Positions 32,485-41,022 of a stretch of DNA of 64,000 nucleotides are shown here, piece by piece (position 1 is the first letter of the stretch; each line of letters starts with the position of its first letter). The position numbers and the translations under genes are program-made. The DNA comes from Cryobacterium flavum (GTDB lineage: Bacteria; Actinomycetota; Actinomycetes; Actinomycetales; Microbacteriaceae): NCBI RefSeq assembly GCF_900103805.1, contig NZ_FNIB01000009.1, forward strand, positions 1 through 64,000. Direction: 5' to 3'. The notes beneath the pieces were generated by a model. The model saw only the letters and a list, made by a program, of their open reading frames with translations. It ran no database searches and was not told the origin of the DNA.

Positions 32485-32835
32485 ATGAGAATCCCACCGG
32501 TCTTTGATCGCAGCCACCCGGTGCCCGCCGGTGTCCGGCCTGGCTTTTGGGAGCTTCGGTCGATCTGGGTAGCCGAGGACCTCGGCACGCTGACCGGCCC
32601 GAGCAGCGGCACGCTGATCCTGCCGCCGCACCTTCAATGGTCAAGTCGGCGGCCAGTGCGGCTGGATGATCCGGCTTCGGTAGGGGAGTGGTATGCGTGC
32701 GTAATGCGAGAATCTTTGAGCGCTGAGGACCTCGCGATCCTGAACCGTGAATTGTTCCTACGGGTTTGGCCGGATCTGTTTCTGCCGGGCAGGATTCGGG
32801 CCGCGTGGCAAAATTCGTTCCCAGAGCTGCGTTGA
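32485..32835 (+). CDS. Hypothetical protein, 116 aa
   Basis: Leaderless-type start at ATG 32485. It is a soluble protein with a Pro-rich beginning and aromatic-rich core (VRPGFWELRSIWVAEDLGTL) and a helical end (LSAEDLAILNRELFLRVWPD). No known domain. It is divergent from the 83-aa gene and probably co-regulated with it. Confidence 0.5.
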   Translation: MRIPPVFDRSHPVPAGVRPGFWELRSIWVAEDLGTLTGPSSGTLILPPHLQWSSRRPVRLDDPASVGEWYACVMRESLSAEDLAILNRELFLRVWPDLFLPGRIRAAWQNSFPELR

Positions 32836-32891
32836 TCTGATGGGGGAGTGCTCGGGGCCGCCCTTGGCACGCCCGAAAATTCGGTAAGCCC

Positions 32892-32901
32892 TCCGCGCAT
32901 G
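32892..32901 (+). promoter_or_regulatory. Variant box TCCGCGCATG 8 bases before a start codon
   Basis: One base differs from the GCCGCGCATG box; the 8-base gap to the ATG at 32910 is kept. Confidence 0.45.
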
Positions 32902-32909
32902 TGGCGACC

Positions 32910-33392
32910 ATGACTACTACCGCCGACCCGCTCACCCTCCTAAATTTTGCGTTTGACCCGGAGCTCGGGGCGCTGCTCGATGTGATGCCGGACGAGCGAA
33001 GCTGGTGGTGGACGGCTGCGCACACACCGATCGAGCACACGGCGTGGTCGGCCGTTTTTCTCCACGACCTCGTGTCCGTCGTCAACGCCCGAACCGGACT
33101 CCCGTGGGCGGTCTGTGGCGATACGGGCTCGGGGCGCTGGTTCCAGGTTTATGGCGAACCGGACGCCTGCACCGTCGAGCTTTCGATTCCTGGAGATACG
33201 AACGCGATGGCGGTACTCGGGATTCCTGGTGGGAGGTCAGAGATGGTCGCAGTGTTCGGCGGGGAGCACACCGTCGTGGTTGAGCGCCGGCAAGTGTTGA
33301 CGCTGGCGGCGGCCCATGCGGCTTTAGATTCTTGGGTGCTCGGGCTTGGCCGTGTTCCTGAAGGCTTCGACGTTCGACGCGTCCATTATTGA
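32910..33392 (+). CDS. Hypothetical protein, 160 aa
   Basis: Starts at ATG 32910, 8 bases behind the variant box. It is a compact soluble protein with strands and Trp residues (RSWWWTAAHTPIEHTAWSAV, WAVCGDTGSGRWFQVYGEPD). The fold feel recalls Imm1-type immunity proteins, but I see no diagnostic motif and no toxin next to it. It is the last of the small-gene cluster before the resolvase. Confidence 0.5.
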   Translation: MTTTADPLTLLNFAFDPELGALLDVMPDERSWWWTAAHTPIEHTAWSAVFLHDLVSVVNARTGLPWAVCGDTGSGRWFQVYGEPDACTVELSIPGDTNAMAVLGIPGGRSEMVAVFGGEHTVVVERRQVLTLAAAHAALDSWVLGLGRVPEGFDVRRVHY

Positions 33393-33411
33393 GAGGCCGG
33401 AACGGCCCTCG

Positions 33412-33524
33412 CTAAAACGGTCGAATTTGGAATTGTCCGCGCATGTACGCCTCAGGAGCCAAATCGAGTTCCGGAAGTAGTCCCGATATCGGCTCACTCC
33501 CGGAATCGGCGAATGGCGTTTTAG
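33412..33524. other. Possible res site upstream of the resolvase
   Basis: The 113 bases are bracketed by CTAAAACG (33412-33419) and CGTTTTAG (33517-33524). Inside lie a near-inverted pair, TCGAATTTGG (33421) and CCAAATCGA (33459), and a further TCCGCGCATG variant (33436). Resolvases usually bind several inverted sites of about 110-120 bases next to their own gene, so the size fits. Confidence 0.4.
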
Positions 33525-33537
33525 AGATCGGATCGAC

Positions 33538-34098
33538 ATGGCACTCATCGGATACGTGAGAATTTCTACGGTTGAGCAGAAGACCGACCTCCAGTACGAC
33601 GCACTGAAAAAAGCCGGTGTGACCAAAATTTTTGAAGACGTCGGGATCAGCGGTTCGGTTGCCGTCCGCCCAGGTTTGACAGCAGCGCTCGCGTTTCTTC
33701 GCGACGGCGATCAGCTTGTGACCGTCCGCCTGGACCGCCTTGGGAGAAATACGTTAGCGGTCCTGCACCTGATGGAGGACCTGGATGCAAAGGGCGTGAC
33801 GTTCCGTTCTATTACGGAGGGCATCGACTCCGCGACGCCGGCCGGCCGCATGCTGCAAACCCTGCTCATCTCTTTCGCAACCATGGAGCGGGAGATCCTG
33901 ATCGAACGAACGAACGCCGGACTTCGAGCAGCACGGGAGCGGGGGAGAGTCGGCGGTCGACCGCGTGCGTTGAACGATGCCAAGACCGAACTAGCCAAAG
34001 TCATGTACAAGCGTGGGTCTACTGCGCGCGAGATCGGCGCCGAGCTTGGCTGCTCACGCAGCGTGGTGTACCGAGCTCTTGAGCTAAACCCGGCTTAG
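33538..34098 (+). CDS. Small serine recombinase (resolvase/invertase), 186 aa
   Basis: The resolvase domain fills residues 1-140: YVRISTVEQ with catalytic Ser10, VRLDRLGRNT with the conserved arginines, and AGRMLQTLLISFATMEREIL. A C-terminal helix-turn-helix follows (REIGAELGCSRSVVYRAL). Length and order fit Tn3-type resolvases and Hin/Pin invertases. It probably resolves multimers of the replicating element or inverts a segment; the res-like repeats upstream favour resolution. Its stop overlaps the convergent integrase gene by 4 bases. Confidence 0.85.
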   Translation: MALIGYVRISTVEQKTDLQYDALKKAGVTKIFEDVGISGSVAVRPGLTAALAFLRDGDQLVTVRLDRLGRNTLAVLHLMEDLDAKGVTFRSITEGIDSATPAGRMLQTLLISFATMEREILIERTNAGLRAARERGRVGGRPRALNDAKTELAKVMYKRGSTAREIGAELGCSRSVVYRALELNPA

Positions 34099-35534
34099 TC
34101 CTTCCACTTCACTTCGATCAGGTCCGGGTCGAACCTCTTGCCGGACCCTGCCGGCAGGATGGTGACCGTCAGGAGGTCAGTAACAACATCTCGTTGTGCG
34201 TCGATCGGCAGAGCGCCCCAGTTTTCGCGTACAGCACCACCGTCGGTGAGTGAAGAGAGCAGTGTGCGCGGGCGGGCTCCGTCCAATTTGCGCTCGGCAT
34301 CTGCTCGCCGGAGTCGAAGCTTCTCCGTACCCCATTTGAATTGCTCTGCGGTGCAGAGGTCATCCGTGAACCGGTCGACCAGGAGAACCAGTTTCGCGTC
34401 GATAGCCTCGATCGAGGCCTGCGCTTCATCTGCCAGAACGGAATCGCCGGTCTGGTGAAACGTAGCAGCGTCAGGCATGGACAGCCGGGCAATGATCAAC
34501 TCGACGATGAGTTCGTCGACCGCCTCTTGGTGGCGCCTGACTTTGTAGCAGTCTGCGCAATTGTAAGAAGGAGGCTGACGTTTGATTGCACCGGTCCGCT
34601 TGCTCACGACCTCGCGCCCGATCTGCCGGCGCATTGGGCCATCGCATAGCCCACAGATTGCTAAGCCACTCAGAAGATATTTGTAGCTGGATCCGGAGAA
34701 GTTACTTCGTCGGCTCGGGTCTTTCAGCAGCGCCACCAGCCGATCGTGTGTGGCTGTGTCGTAGAGCGGCTCGGTCGTCGACGGTCCGAGCACCTTGCCT
34801 TGATACTGGCGGAGACCGGCATTGGTCGGCCGTAACAGGATCTGCCTGAGAATCGTCGAGTTCCACTTGACGGCCTTGGGGCCGTGGATGCTGCGGACGT
34901 TGAAGTCGGTGACAATTGAGCGGAGCGATTCGCCTTTTAGCGTTCGCCGTGCCGCCTCCCGCACGATCTCGCCGTGTTCCTGGTGGATGATGTCACGGCC
35001 GATCCTGCTGGTGATGCCATTGACGTCGACCGGCTGGACTCGCGTGTAACCGTACGGGCTGAAACCGTGTGGCTCGCCGAGCTCTGCCTTCTCCAAGAAT
35101 TTGCGTTTGAGCCTCTGGCTCATCTTGCTGGTTTCGTAGGAGGCAAGAGCACCCATCGTCCGCGCCAGCATGCGATCCTCTTGGGTGGCGATGTGGATGC
35201 CGCCGCTCACCGTCGCCATCTGGAAGTCATAGACGTCGGCCAGCGCGATTATTACTTCAAGCTCTGCCGGGCGCCTGGTGAGCCGGTCGATGCTGTAAAT
35301 TACGACGGCGTCGATTCTCCGCAGCGCGATGTCCGCTAGCATGCGCTCGTACTCCGGCCGACGCTTCGAGCGGGTGGCGCTCACATCGTTGTCGACGTAA
35401 TACGCGACAACATCCCAGCCTTTTTCGCGAGCGACCTTCTCGCAGTCCTTCTTCTGGCGTCCGACGCCGAGAGCTTTACCGCCTGCGTCTTCACTGATCC
35501 GGGCGTAAATTCCTGCTCTCATATATTGCATCAT
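34095..35534 (-). CDS. Large serine integrase, 479 aa
   Basis: The N-terminal catalytic domain has AGIYARISEDAGG with the nucleophile Ser14, and VIYSIDRLTRRPAELE with the conserved arginines. A recombinase domain follows (GFSPYGYTRV, then RQILLRPTNAGLRQYQGKVL). The zinc-binding ribbon shows CGLCDG and CADC, and a C-terminal coiled coil runs around residues 390-430. The domain set is complete, so the enzyme is probably active and integrates the element without a cofactor. The start could also be ATG 35531 or 35522. It lies at the right side of the element, some 5.6 kb from the tadC remnant. Confidence 0.85.
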   Translation of the reverse strand: MMQYMRAGIYARISEDAGGKALGVGRQKKDCEKVAREKGWDVVAYYVDNDVSATRSKRRPEYERMLADIALRRIDAVVIYSIDRLTRRPAELEVIIALADVYDFQMATVSGGIHIATQEDRMLARTMGALASYETSKMSQRLKRKFLEKAELGEPHGFSPYGYTRVQPVDVNGITSRIGRDIIHQEHGEIVREAARRTLKGESLRSIVTDFNVRSIHGPKAVKWNSTILRQILLRPTNAGLRQYQGKVLGPSTTEPLYDTATHDRLVALLKDPSRRSNFSGSSYKYLLSGLAICGLCDGPMRRQIGREVVSKRTGAIKRQPPSYNCADCYKVRRHQEAVDELIVELIIARLSMPDAATFHQTGDSVLADEAQASIEAIDAKLVLLVDRFTDDLCTAEQFKWGTEKLRLRRADAERKLDGARPRTLLSSLTDGGAVRENWGALPIDAQRDVVTDLLTVTILPAGSGKRFDPDLIEVKWKD

Positions 35535-35846
35535 AGTCCGGGCACTAGTCCTGTGAGATTGGTCATTTTTCCATGGCGAATTGCGACAGCCATCGTCCCA
35601 ACGTCTCCGTGCTGAGGATGACGACACCCCAGTAACGACCGCCCTCGATCACCCTTGGTAGAAAGTAGAGAAACGAGGACGGCTTATGGGGCGTTCTCCC
35701 GGGTATCCGGAACTACATGCACAAAAATGCGAGGACTGGGACGTAGCTGTGATGTGAGCGCACGTACAACAGATTGGCACACCTTGGTCTCCCATCTTGG
35801 ATGAGCCGCGCTCTATGTGAGCTTGTTGGCGGTCATCGCTAGTCCA
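35535..35846. other. Gene-free stretch behind the integrase
   Basis: No gene is seen. Serine-integrase attachment sites often lie next to the integrase gene, so an att site could be here, but I found no identical match to the tadC junction at 41.1 kb. Confidence 0.3.
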
Positions 35847-37889
35847 CTAAGAAGAACCTCCAGTGTCTTTCGCGCCGCCAGGCAGGCTTACGTGAAGGTT
35901 CGTGCTTCGTGGACCGAGAGCGGATGGTGAATGGAGTTCGCGGTCGACCGTGAACTCATTCGGCCACTTGTACCCCCTTCTGAATGAAGGCAACCGTCTC
36001 ACACGCCAGCGCCACGACACATCGAGAATCCAGATAGCGATTACTAGGAGCAACACTCCAGCCATTGTGAACCACGGACCCCAGAATCCTCGATCGGCCA
36101 GCCACCTAAAAGGAACGAGCGCCCATGTCTCACCGGGCTCGGACGCAGGCACGGAGTTTAGGAGTTCCCGAAGGGGCGGCACTGCGACCAAGAGAGCGAT
36201 TAGAGTCGCCGCCGAGGTGACCCACCACGCCCGCCGCGACGCACGCTCGGCGCTCAGGGTCGCGTACGCTGACGCGGAGAGGTTGAGCGCCGTCTCAATG
36301 GTTCGCCGGATGTCGGGTACCCCAAATTCTTGTAGAACGTGCCGCACGACATCCCGTGCTTCGCCAGATCGCAGATCGCGTTGCCTCAGCTCAGAGAAGA
36401 TGCGCACCGCCCCGCGGTATCGAGCACGCATACTCCTCTCACCGAGAGCCATTTGCGAAACGTGTTCTTCCATGGTGTGGAGCCGCATGTACTGCAACAG
36501 TGCATACTCGAGCACTAGGACAGTATCCAACTCGGCTACTCCTCTCGGAGCAGCGCCCCTCCATTGGAAGTGGACCGCTGAGCCCAAACCGGCATACAGG
36601 GACCGGTCTCGCCCGAGCGAGAGATCTCGCGGGATGGCGACGTGCGGGGCAACTTCTCGCTCGACTGATCCCCGGATGGCAAGACGAATCAAGTCGTCTC
36701 GATGAGTTTGCTTCCATTCTTCGGGATTGCAGCACTCGTCTGCATCGAGAATGGCGAACGGATAGATGACCCAATGCCGATAGGAACGCTTGATGATCGC
36801 GAGTACTGCACTCAGGTGTATTTCCAACAGCTGAGCCATGGAAATCGGGGTCGGGTGCTCGATAGTTCCGAGTGGCTGCCCAGCGTCGACTTCGCCGCTC
36901 GAGTAGTCGGCAACTTGTTCCCATTGAGTCCCCCGAAGCAGCGGTTTGGACATTTGGGAGCGCAGGAAGAGCTCTTCCGGTCCCCACATCATCGCGAGCG
37001 CTTGGCGGACGTCCAGCGTCGTCTGGGCACTAAGAACTAGGTCCAGTTGCACCACGCCGGACTCATGCAGCAGCAGCCGTGGTTCGAAGACGACGTGATG
37101 CTGTTCCTCCGATCCGGGTAGAACAAAGTCGTGATAACTCTCACGTAGCATCAGCCTGACAAATCCATCTTCGTCACGGTCCGGCCCCCCGAAAAGACGG
37201 GCGTCGCTGAGACGTATCGCGACGGAGACGACTTGACGGTCTAAGTAGAGCCGCTCGGCTTCGGCGAGCACATCCAAGAAACTCGACTTGTCATCGTCGA
37301 TTTCGGCTCCCTCGGCAGCCTGCTCAACCGATCCTTCGTGCCTCCCTTCCACTGGATCTCCTCGCTTCTTGTTCCAGGTGAATCGAATGCTCGGCAGCAC
37401 GCGACGGATAGTGAAGAACGGGTGCAAAGCGAGAAGGACCAAGAGCCTTCCTTCCGAGGGAGACTCGGCGAATTTCTTGAAACGCGGGGAAATTTTCGTC
37501 GTCACCCACTTCGCGTGAAGGTACTGGATGCCGAGGCGCGGGAACCGCAGCGCGAATGCGAGAGCACTCCGCCATGAGCCCGTGACATCTGCTCGCTCGT
37601 GCAGCATCGCCATCGCGCGAACACTTTTCAACTGTCGGGCTTCCTTGCGCAAACGGTGAGAAACGCGAATGGCTGTCTCAGACGGCCAAGCTGCCGACAC
37701 GGCGAGTTCAGCGTCCAAAAGCTTGCGCACTGAGCGCGCAAGGTTTGGGTCGCCCCGCAGCGACGCTGTGAGGAGAAAATGTACTGACGCAGATTTCAAG
37801 GACGGAGTGTGTGGGGCATTCTCGCGGACCCCGAACGCCGCGCGCACGCGACGCCATGTCCAACTTGAGTCGCTGTTCTTTGGATTCAT
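35847..37889 (-). CDS. Large protein with two C-terminal membrane spans, 680 aa
   Basis: Starts at ATG 37889 with GAGAG upstream. The first 540 residues look soluble, with helical and beta segments and no recognised catalytic motif. Two hydrophobic segments lie near the C-terminus (WVTSAATLIALLVAVPP and WFTMAGVLLLVIAIWILDVS), followed by a short basic tail. The bulk would thus be on the inner face of the membrane. Together with the DUF2290 protein and SF1 helicase it forms a cassette between the integrase and the chromosome; a membrane effector for defence is possible but only inferred. Confidence 0.55.
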   Translation of the reverse strand: MNPKNSDSSWTWRRVRAAFGVRENAPHTPSLKSASVHFLLTASLRGDPNLARSVRKLLDAELAVSAAWPSETAIRVSHRLRKEARQLKSVRAMAMLHERADVTGSWRSALAFALRFPRLGIQYLHAKWVTTKISPRFKKFAESPSEGRLLVLLALHPFFTIRRVLPSIRFTWNKKRGDPVEGRHEGSVEQAAEGAEIDDDKSSFLDVLAEAERLYLDRQVVSVAIRLSDARLFGGPDRDEDGFVRLMLRESYHDFVLPGSEEQHHVVFEPRLLLHESGVVQLDLVLSAQTTLDVRQALAMMWGPEELFLRSQMSKPLLRGTQWEQVADYSSGEVDAGQPLGTIEHPTPISMAQLLEIHLSAVLAIIKRSYRHWVIYPFAILDADECCNPEEWKQTHRDDLIRLAIRGSVEREVAPHVAIPRDLSLGRDRSLYAGLGSAVHFQWRGAAPRGVAELDTVLVLEYALLQYMRLHTMEEHVSQMALGERSMRARYRGAVRIFSELRQRDLRSGEARDVVRHVLQEFGVPDIRRTIETALNLSASAYATLSAERASRRAWWVTSAATLIALLVAVPPLRELLNSVPASEPGETWALVPFRWLADRGFWGPWFTMAGVLLLVIAIWILDVSWRWRVRRLPSFRRGYKWPNEFTVDRELHSPSALGPRSTNLHVSLPGGAKDTGGSS

Positions 37890-37991
37890 GTCGCGACTCT
37901 CAATTTAGGCGTTCCTCAATGTCTTTGTCAGGTTGAGCCTCGTGATGAACAGTTGCTTGGTCATCGCTTGCTTCCGACGCCAATGGTGCGG

Positions 37992-38031
37992 TTGGGATTG
38001 GGATTGGGATTGGGATTGGGGTTGGGGTTGG
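37992..38031 (+). repeat. Hexanucleotide tandem repeat (TTGGGA)4(TTGGGG)2
   Basis: Six tandem hexamers in the 37,890-38,156 gap. A weak 74-codon frame on the minus strand (37900-38124) crosses it and would read a run of Pro-Ile and Pro-Thr; it has no other support. The repeat could vary in length by slippage. Confidence 0.7.
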
Positions 38032-38156
38032 TGGCGATTGAGGCCTGAACTGCCACTCGCACCCGTTCACTTGCGAGACCTCGCCTTGCTGGGGACTAGG
38101 CGTGCTCGGCTTCGCGGGGCACATTCAATGGCGCTCATGGCGCTGCGGCGGCATGC

Positions 38157-38843
38157 TTAGGCGGACCTGTTGCCCGGGGAGAATAGATGGACAGCGCCTT
38201 GCAGATCGAGGACCTGGGCATTCTGGAATGCTTGTTCCAAATTGAGATCGATTTTTGCCTCTTTCATCCCCGGAGCTCGATAGAAATGCCTGACGATGAA
38301 ATCGACAAAGACGCTTGGCGTAACAGGGGCACTCACTGGAATACGGCAGTTTTGGTATTGTCCGAGCGTCAGGTGGGCGGCGGGGTGTTGCAGGCCGTTC
38401 GGAACTCCGTCGCGGACGTCGTAGTCAATGCGAATCGGAACTGAGACTACTTGGTATCCAACCATGTCAGCGTAGAGCGTTTCATGCAGGTATAGGTCCG
38501 GGTTTGTCTGAAACTCAATCAAGCTGGGTGAGGGGAGGAACGCCAACCTGTGCCTGAGCAGTTTCCCGCTGGCGATCTCGTAGCTCATTTGAATCATTGC
38601 CTTGTCTAGAAAGACAAAGTTAAACGCACGCTGCCGTGCCTGTTCTGCGTAAACGACCGCGTATGGAACTGACTTCAGCACGCTGCTGTTCACCGGAAAC
38701 CTCGTCGTCACGTGCTCCACCCCGCTTTCATGGTGGAGAGCTGGCCACTCTTGGTCATCGACGAGGCCTTGCCTAACAAGTTCAGTTGTCAGGCGCGTGA
38801 TCGTCGAGTGGAGATCGCGCGCTGACGGTTCATTCGTTGGCAC
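38157..38843 (-). CDS. DUF2290 domain protein, 228 aa
   Basis: The protein shows features I know from DUF2290: PYAVVYAEQARQRAFNFVFL, LDKAMIQMSYEIASGKLLRH, RLAFLPSPSLIEFQTNPDLY and HPAAHLTLGQYQNCRIPVSA. The family has no established biochemical role. Here it overlaps the SF1 helicase gene upstream by 14 bases, so they are coupled. The start is taken as GTG 38843; a TTG at 38861 is the alternative. DUF2290 genes next to helicases suggest a two-component system, perhaps anti-phage. Confidence 0.75.
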   Translation of the reverse strand: MPTNEPSARDLHSTITRLTTELVRQGLVDDQEWPALHHESGVEHVTTRFPVNSSVLKSVPYAVVYAEQARQRAFNFVFLDKAMIQMSYEIASGKLLRHRLAFLPSPSLIEFQTNPDLYLHETLYADMVGYQVVSVPIRIDYDVRDGVPNGLQHPAAHLTLGQYQNCRIPVSAPVTPSVFVDFIVRHFYRAPGMKEAKIDLNLEQAFQNAQVLDLQGAVHLFSPGNRSA

Positions 38844-41022
38844 TGTCCCGCAGAATTTCAAGCAGTCGACCTCTGACCGTTGGATCTAAATCGTCGGCAT
38901 AGATGCGTTCCTTCTCGAGATCGTCGAGAAGGGCCATTGCCGAAGTTCTCTGTCGAGAAACGTTCGCTTGTTGTTGGGGCGTAAGCTCGCGGTGCAACAG
39001 ATTCAACTTTGCTCTTTCGGGCTCCGTTGGATATCGGAATTGAAGCGTGAACGCATTGGCCTCAACATGCTTATACTCGGCAACCAATTGATCCATTAGA
39101 GGGCCAACGCCGACCACCCGCACCCATGCTTTACTGCGGGTGATGGCCGTGAACAATCGATTCCTGATTGCCGACAAGTTCGCTACTGCATCCATCCCCT
39201 CTTGGGCATTCACTACGTAGACCATTCCAGCTTCATTGCCCTTAGCGCGGTGGATGCCTGTGAACGTAATGGATTCGTTATCCCGGTTGAAGAACACATC
39301 GGCGGAGGTGTCGACACCCGCCAGGTGGTTGGGAACGCCAGCGGCAAGGAGGCGGGCGCGAAGGGGCGACAAGTTATTGCGGGCTGTAATACCATTCGGG
39401 TTGATCACGACGACGTCATCGTACCGAAGCTCGTCGTCGCCGATATTCTTTTGGATCTCGTTTGCCACCCATTCGTCTTGCGCCGCTTGGGACTCAAAGG
39501 AATGAAACTGGATCAAGTCGCTAAGGGGAGAAATTCTCTCCAGGAAAGGGGGACTAGATTCCGGGGTTCTGGCAAGGACGACATCATCGTTCTCGCGCAG
39601 TTGCCCGCTCTCGATCGAGTATCCGATGTCTGTCCAGAGATGGGGGTTGTCGAAAAGCTGGACGAGGCCGGTACTTTGGCCGAGTGGAGGTTTTCGGTAG
39701 ATGCCGAAGCCAAGGGCATGGGCACTCACCAGAACGGGCCGTGAATTTCTATAGCACTGCCTCAGCACTATGTCGCGTGCTGTTTCGTCGCTGGCGCCGG
39801 CGACCTCGAAATCGACGTGGGGGCGGCCTTGGGCGTCTGACCCGAAAATCTCGGTAGGAGATGGCAGTCCTCGGCCGTTCAAGCTCTGCAGTTCATCGTA
39901 TGCGTACACCAGCCGTTTAGAGGGCTGCAGCATCTCGAAGCACATCTTTAGGAACGCCGGCGGGAGGTCTTGGGCTTCATCGACAAGGATGACGTCGAAA
40001 ACGGCATTCGGTCTTTTGCGTTCTTCTAGAGCAAGCGTGCATGCGTCTTCGAAAGCATATTGAGATCTGAACTTTTGCGATGCAGCACCAAAGTTGAAGT
40101 ACTGAGCATCGTTCGTTTCGCAGAACGTGCTGTATATGCCGCTCTTTTCTCCGCCTCCCAGGCCACCCCAGGCGTTGAGTATGCGGAGGTTTTCCCAGTT
40201 GGGTTCTTCCCCAGATTGGTCCAGACTGAATGACGTGATGAGCCGACGAAATTGATCCTTAAGTGATCTGGTGTTGAAAGTTACCGCAATCTTCCAATCC
40301 GGATTGCGCGCGTGCAGATACGCGGCTTTCAGGGCCAAAACGACGGTCTTGCCGCTGCCAGCGAGACCCCGGATACGCTGGACGCCCTCTATCGTCTCGA
40401 TCACTGCCTTACTCTGCAGATGGTCGAGGGTCGCGATCGACAGTTCAAGCTCTGCCAGTTTCGCTCCTCGGGAGGCCGGATTGGCGGCAGCTCTTGGAGT
40501 ACGTGATTTCCGCAATGTCGTCAAGTTCTGTATTGCCGAGAGCACTGTTGGGTAGTAAGCCGTTTGCTCGATGCTCTGGGGGAGCGACTGCATGACCGCC
40601 CCCAAAGTGGCGCTATCCGCGAGGAAGTAGTCGTCGTCTACTGCGGAAGCATCGGCCGATGCCGCCGGGGAATCAAGTCTCAAAGCGGGCGCGAACGTCA
40701 GCGTGCTGATATTTGGAACCAGACGGCGCTTAGAAACAAGGCCTTTGTGTTGGAGGAGTCTCGACAGGAGGACCCTCTGGAGTTCGTCCTGCCTGGTGGA
40801 ATATCCCTCAGGATCGCTTCCCTCAACTAAATCGAACACGACGACACCATGATTTGGGGAGACGAGCAGGGCGTCTGCAAAACCCAAGTCAGATTGAGCC
40901 AACAGAATGGGGAATCCGGTATACAGCTGGCCCTCGAGGTCTGGAAGGTTCCGAAGTGCTGCAACAAGGGCCGCCGTGGCCACGGGTTTGGACGTGCTGC
41001 CGTTCACGACGTTTATGGCCAT
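38830..41022 (-). CDS. SF1 (UvrD-type) helicase with a possible N-terminal nuclease-like domain, 730 aa
   Basis: Residues 219-226 are the Walker A GLAGSGKT, DEAQD lies at 348-352, and later motifs include IVLRQCYRNSRPVLV and the IHRAKGNEAGMVYVV of motif V/VI. This fits UvrD/Rep-like DNA helicases. The first 150 residues (ILLAQSDLGFADALLVSPNH, GVVVFDLVEGSD) recall NERD or PD-(D/E)XK-like modules often joined to such helicases, although I cannot confirm catalytic residues. The DUF2290 gene follows and overlaps. Defence by unwinding or cleaving foreign DNA is inferred. Confidence 0.75.
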   Translation of the reverse strand: MAINVVNGSTSKPVATAALVAALRNLPDLEGQLYTGFPILLAQSDLGFADALLVSPNHGVVVFDLVEGSDPEGYSTRQDELQRVLLSRLLQHKGLVSKRRLVPNISTLTFAPALRLDSPAASADASAVDDDYFLADSATLGAVMQSLPQSIEQTAYYPTVLSAIQNLTTLRKSRTPRAAANPASRGAKLAELELSIATLDHLQSKAVIETIEGVQRIRGLAGSGKTVVLALKAAYLHARNPDWKIAVTFNTRSLKDQFRRLITSFSLDQSGEEPNWENLRILNAWGGLGGGEKSGIYSTFCETNDAQYFNFGAASQKFRSQYAFEDACTLALEERKRPNAVFDVILVDEAQDLPPAFLKMCFEMLQPSKRLVYAYDELQSLNGRGLPSPTEIFGSDAQGRPHVDFEVAGASDETARDIVLRQCYRNSRPVLVSAHALGFGIYRKPPLGQSTGLVQLFDNPHLWTDIGYSIESGQLRENDDVVLARTPESSPPFLERISPLSDLIQFHSFESQAAQDEWVANEIQKNIGDDELRYDDVVVINPNGITARNNLSPLRARLLAAGVPNHLAGVDTSADVFFNRDNESITFTGIHRAKGNEAGMVYVVNAQEGMDAVANLSAIRNRLFTAITRSKAWVRVVGVGPLMDQLVAEYKHVEANAFTLQFRYPTEPERAKLNLLHRELTPQQQANVSRQRTSAMALLDDLEKERIYADDLDPTVRGRLLEILRDSANE

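Noticed and set aside
37900..38124. 74-codon minus-strand frame across the hexanucleotide repeat
   Set aside because: Its Pro-Ile/Pro-Thr run comes only from the tandem repeat; no other sign of coding.
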